Assembly (NCBI GenBank): GCA_900555795.1
Contig: USMP01000109.1
Coordinates: 1 to 5,480, forward strand
Direction of reading: 5' to 3'
Origin: an uncultured Eubacteriales bacterium
Lineage (GTDB): Bacteria; Bacillota; Clostridia; Oscillospirales; Oscillospiraceae
DNA length: 5,480 nucleotides
Below, one piece after another: positions 4,924-5,480 of this stretch. The notes beneath the pieces were generated by a model that worked only from the letters and a program-made list of their open reading frames with translations, searched no databases and was not told where the DNA came from. Position 1 is the first letter of the stretch, and every line of letters starts with the position of its first letter. The position numbers were made by a program, and so were the translations under genes.

Positions 4924-5480
4924 GACGGCATAGTTCTGTACTGGCGCTGGCGGCCAGACACACGGTGGGCTGGGCGGCGCTGCTCCTGACGGTCACGGCC
5001 CTGGGGGAGACGGCCCTCTTTTGGTGGGCGCTGGGCTCTGTGGGCGAAGGGATTCCACCGGCGCTGGAGCAGGTGCTGGGTCAGGCCCATGTGCCTCTGG
5101 TGGCTGCCGGGACGTTTCTGGCGCTGTGCGCGCTGCTGGGCCTCAGTGGCTGTGAATTGCAGGGCAGCCGGTTTGGCTATACCCTCAGACGGCTGCGGGT
5201 CCGGGAGGAGGCAGCTACCCTCTGGTTTGCCGGGTGCAATGCTGTGTGCCTGCTGGCCCTGTGGGGCGTGCAGCTGGCGGCGGCCCTTGGCTGCTGCGCC
5301 CTGTACCGGCAGGCGGTTGCGCCGGATTTTGTCAGCCGTCAGACGGAACTGCTGGCCTTCTACCGAACTGGCTTTCTCCACAGCCTGCTGCCCATGGCGG
5401 AGTGGAGCGGCTATGTGCGCAATGTCCTGCTGCTGCTGGCCATGGCACTCAGTACCGCCTGCCTGGGCTACCGCCAGCGG
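4920..5480 (+). CDS. Multi-span membrane protein, probable ABC-2 type export component (3' end outside window)
   Basis: An open frame starts at ATG 4920, overlapping the GntR stop by ATGA, and runs 187 codons to the window end without a stop. Hydrophobic segments lie near residues 15-39, 58-78, 101-128 and 168-184, separated by a basic cytoplasmic-looking loop (GSRFGYTLRRLRVREEAATLW, read as two parts, about 82-102). In membrane partners of YtrA-type operons a TLxRLxVxE segment before a helix is common, so I infer an ABC-2 type permease or accessory membrane subunit. No Walker motifs are present, so an ATPase gene would be expected further downstream. There is no clear cleavable signal peptide. 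The start is supported by GGAGGAGG seven bases upstream. The protein is clearly real and membrane-embedded; its specific role is inferred from context. Confidence 0.8.
   Translation, partial: MRRHSSVLALAARHTVGWAALLLTVTALGETALFWWALGSVGEGIPPALEQVLGQAHVPLVAAGTFLALCALLGLSGCELQGSRFGYTLRRLRVREEAATLWFAGCNAVCLLALWGVQLAAALGCCALYRQAVAPDFVSRQTELLAFYRTGFLHSLLPMAEWSGYVRNVLLLLAMALSTACLGYRQR

Noticed and set aside
4761..5381. 206-codon open frame on the minus strand across the GntR tail and the membrane protein
   Set aside because: The product is rich in Gln, Arg and Pro with no recognisable fold. The plus strand has a coherent operon with an ATGA overlap and good ribosome sites.

Overview
The window looks like chromosomal DNA from a GC-rich, Gram-positive anaerobe of the Clostridia. 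The pointers are an iron-sulfur (two-subunit type) L-serine dehydratase alpha chain, strong AGGAGG-type ribosome binding sites, near-consensus sigma-A promoters with 17-base spacers, U-tract terminators, and a short GntR regulator of the YtrA type. A gut Oscillospiraceae such as a Flavonifractor or Lawsonibacter relative would fit, but that placement is inference from style and was not tested by search.

Layout. Bases 1-415 hold the 3' end of sdaAA, closed by a strong terminator (439-472). A promoter (502-530) with a perfect 25-bp palindromic operator (531-555) then drives a two-gene ABC-2 exporter operon: an ATPase of the NatA type (607-1374) and a six-helix permease of the NatB type (1380-2555). 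A hairpin with an A-tract on one side and a T-tract on the other (2590-2641) separates this operon from a convergent GNAT acetyltransferase (2675-3163, minus) with its own promoter (3196-3224). Next is a decayed, N-terminally truncated SLC13/DASS anion permease on the minus strand (stop at 3305, reading traceable to about 3977 across a single-base frameshift). It is visibly lower in GC than its neighbours.

From 4050 to 4450 there is no convincing protein gene. A strong plus-strand promoter (4062-4090), several hairpins and a strong intrinsic terminator (4358-4398) outline a transcript of about 300 nt. It is best read as a structured small RNA that I cannot assign to a known family. It carries a three-codon ORF with a good Shine-Dalgarno near its 5' end. 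This is the part of the window most likely to be new.

The right end is a separate module. A fully consensus promoter (4450-4478) overlapped by an inverted repeat drives a YtrA-like GntR repressor (4534-4923). This is translationally coupled by an ATGA overlap to a multi-span membrane protein (4920 to beyond the window), probably the start of an ABC-2 type export operon. Two membrane-export modules under separate small-operator control thus flank an acetyltransferase, a dead transporter and a probable small RNA.
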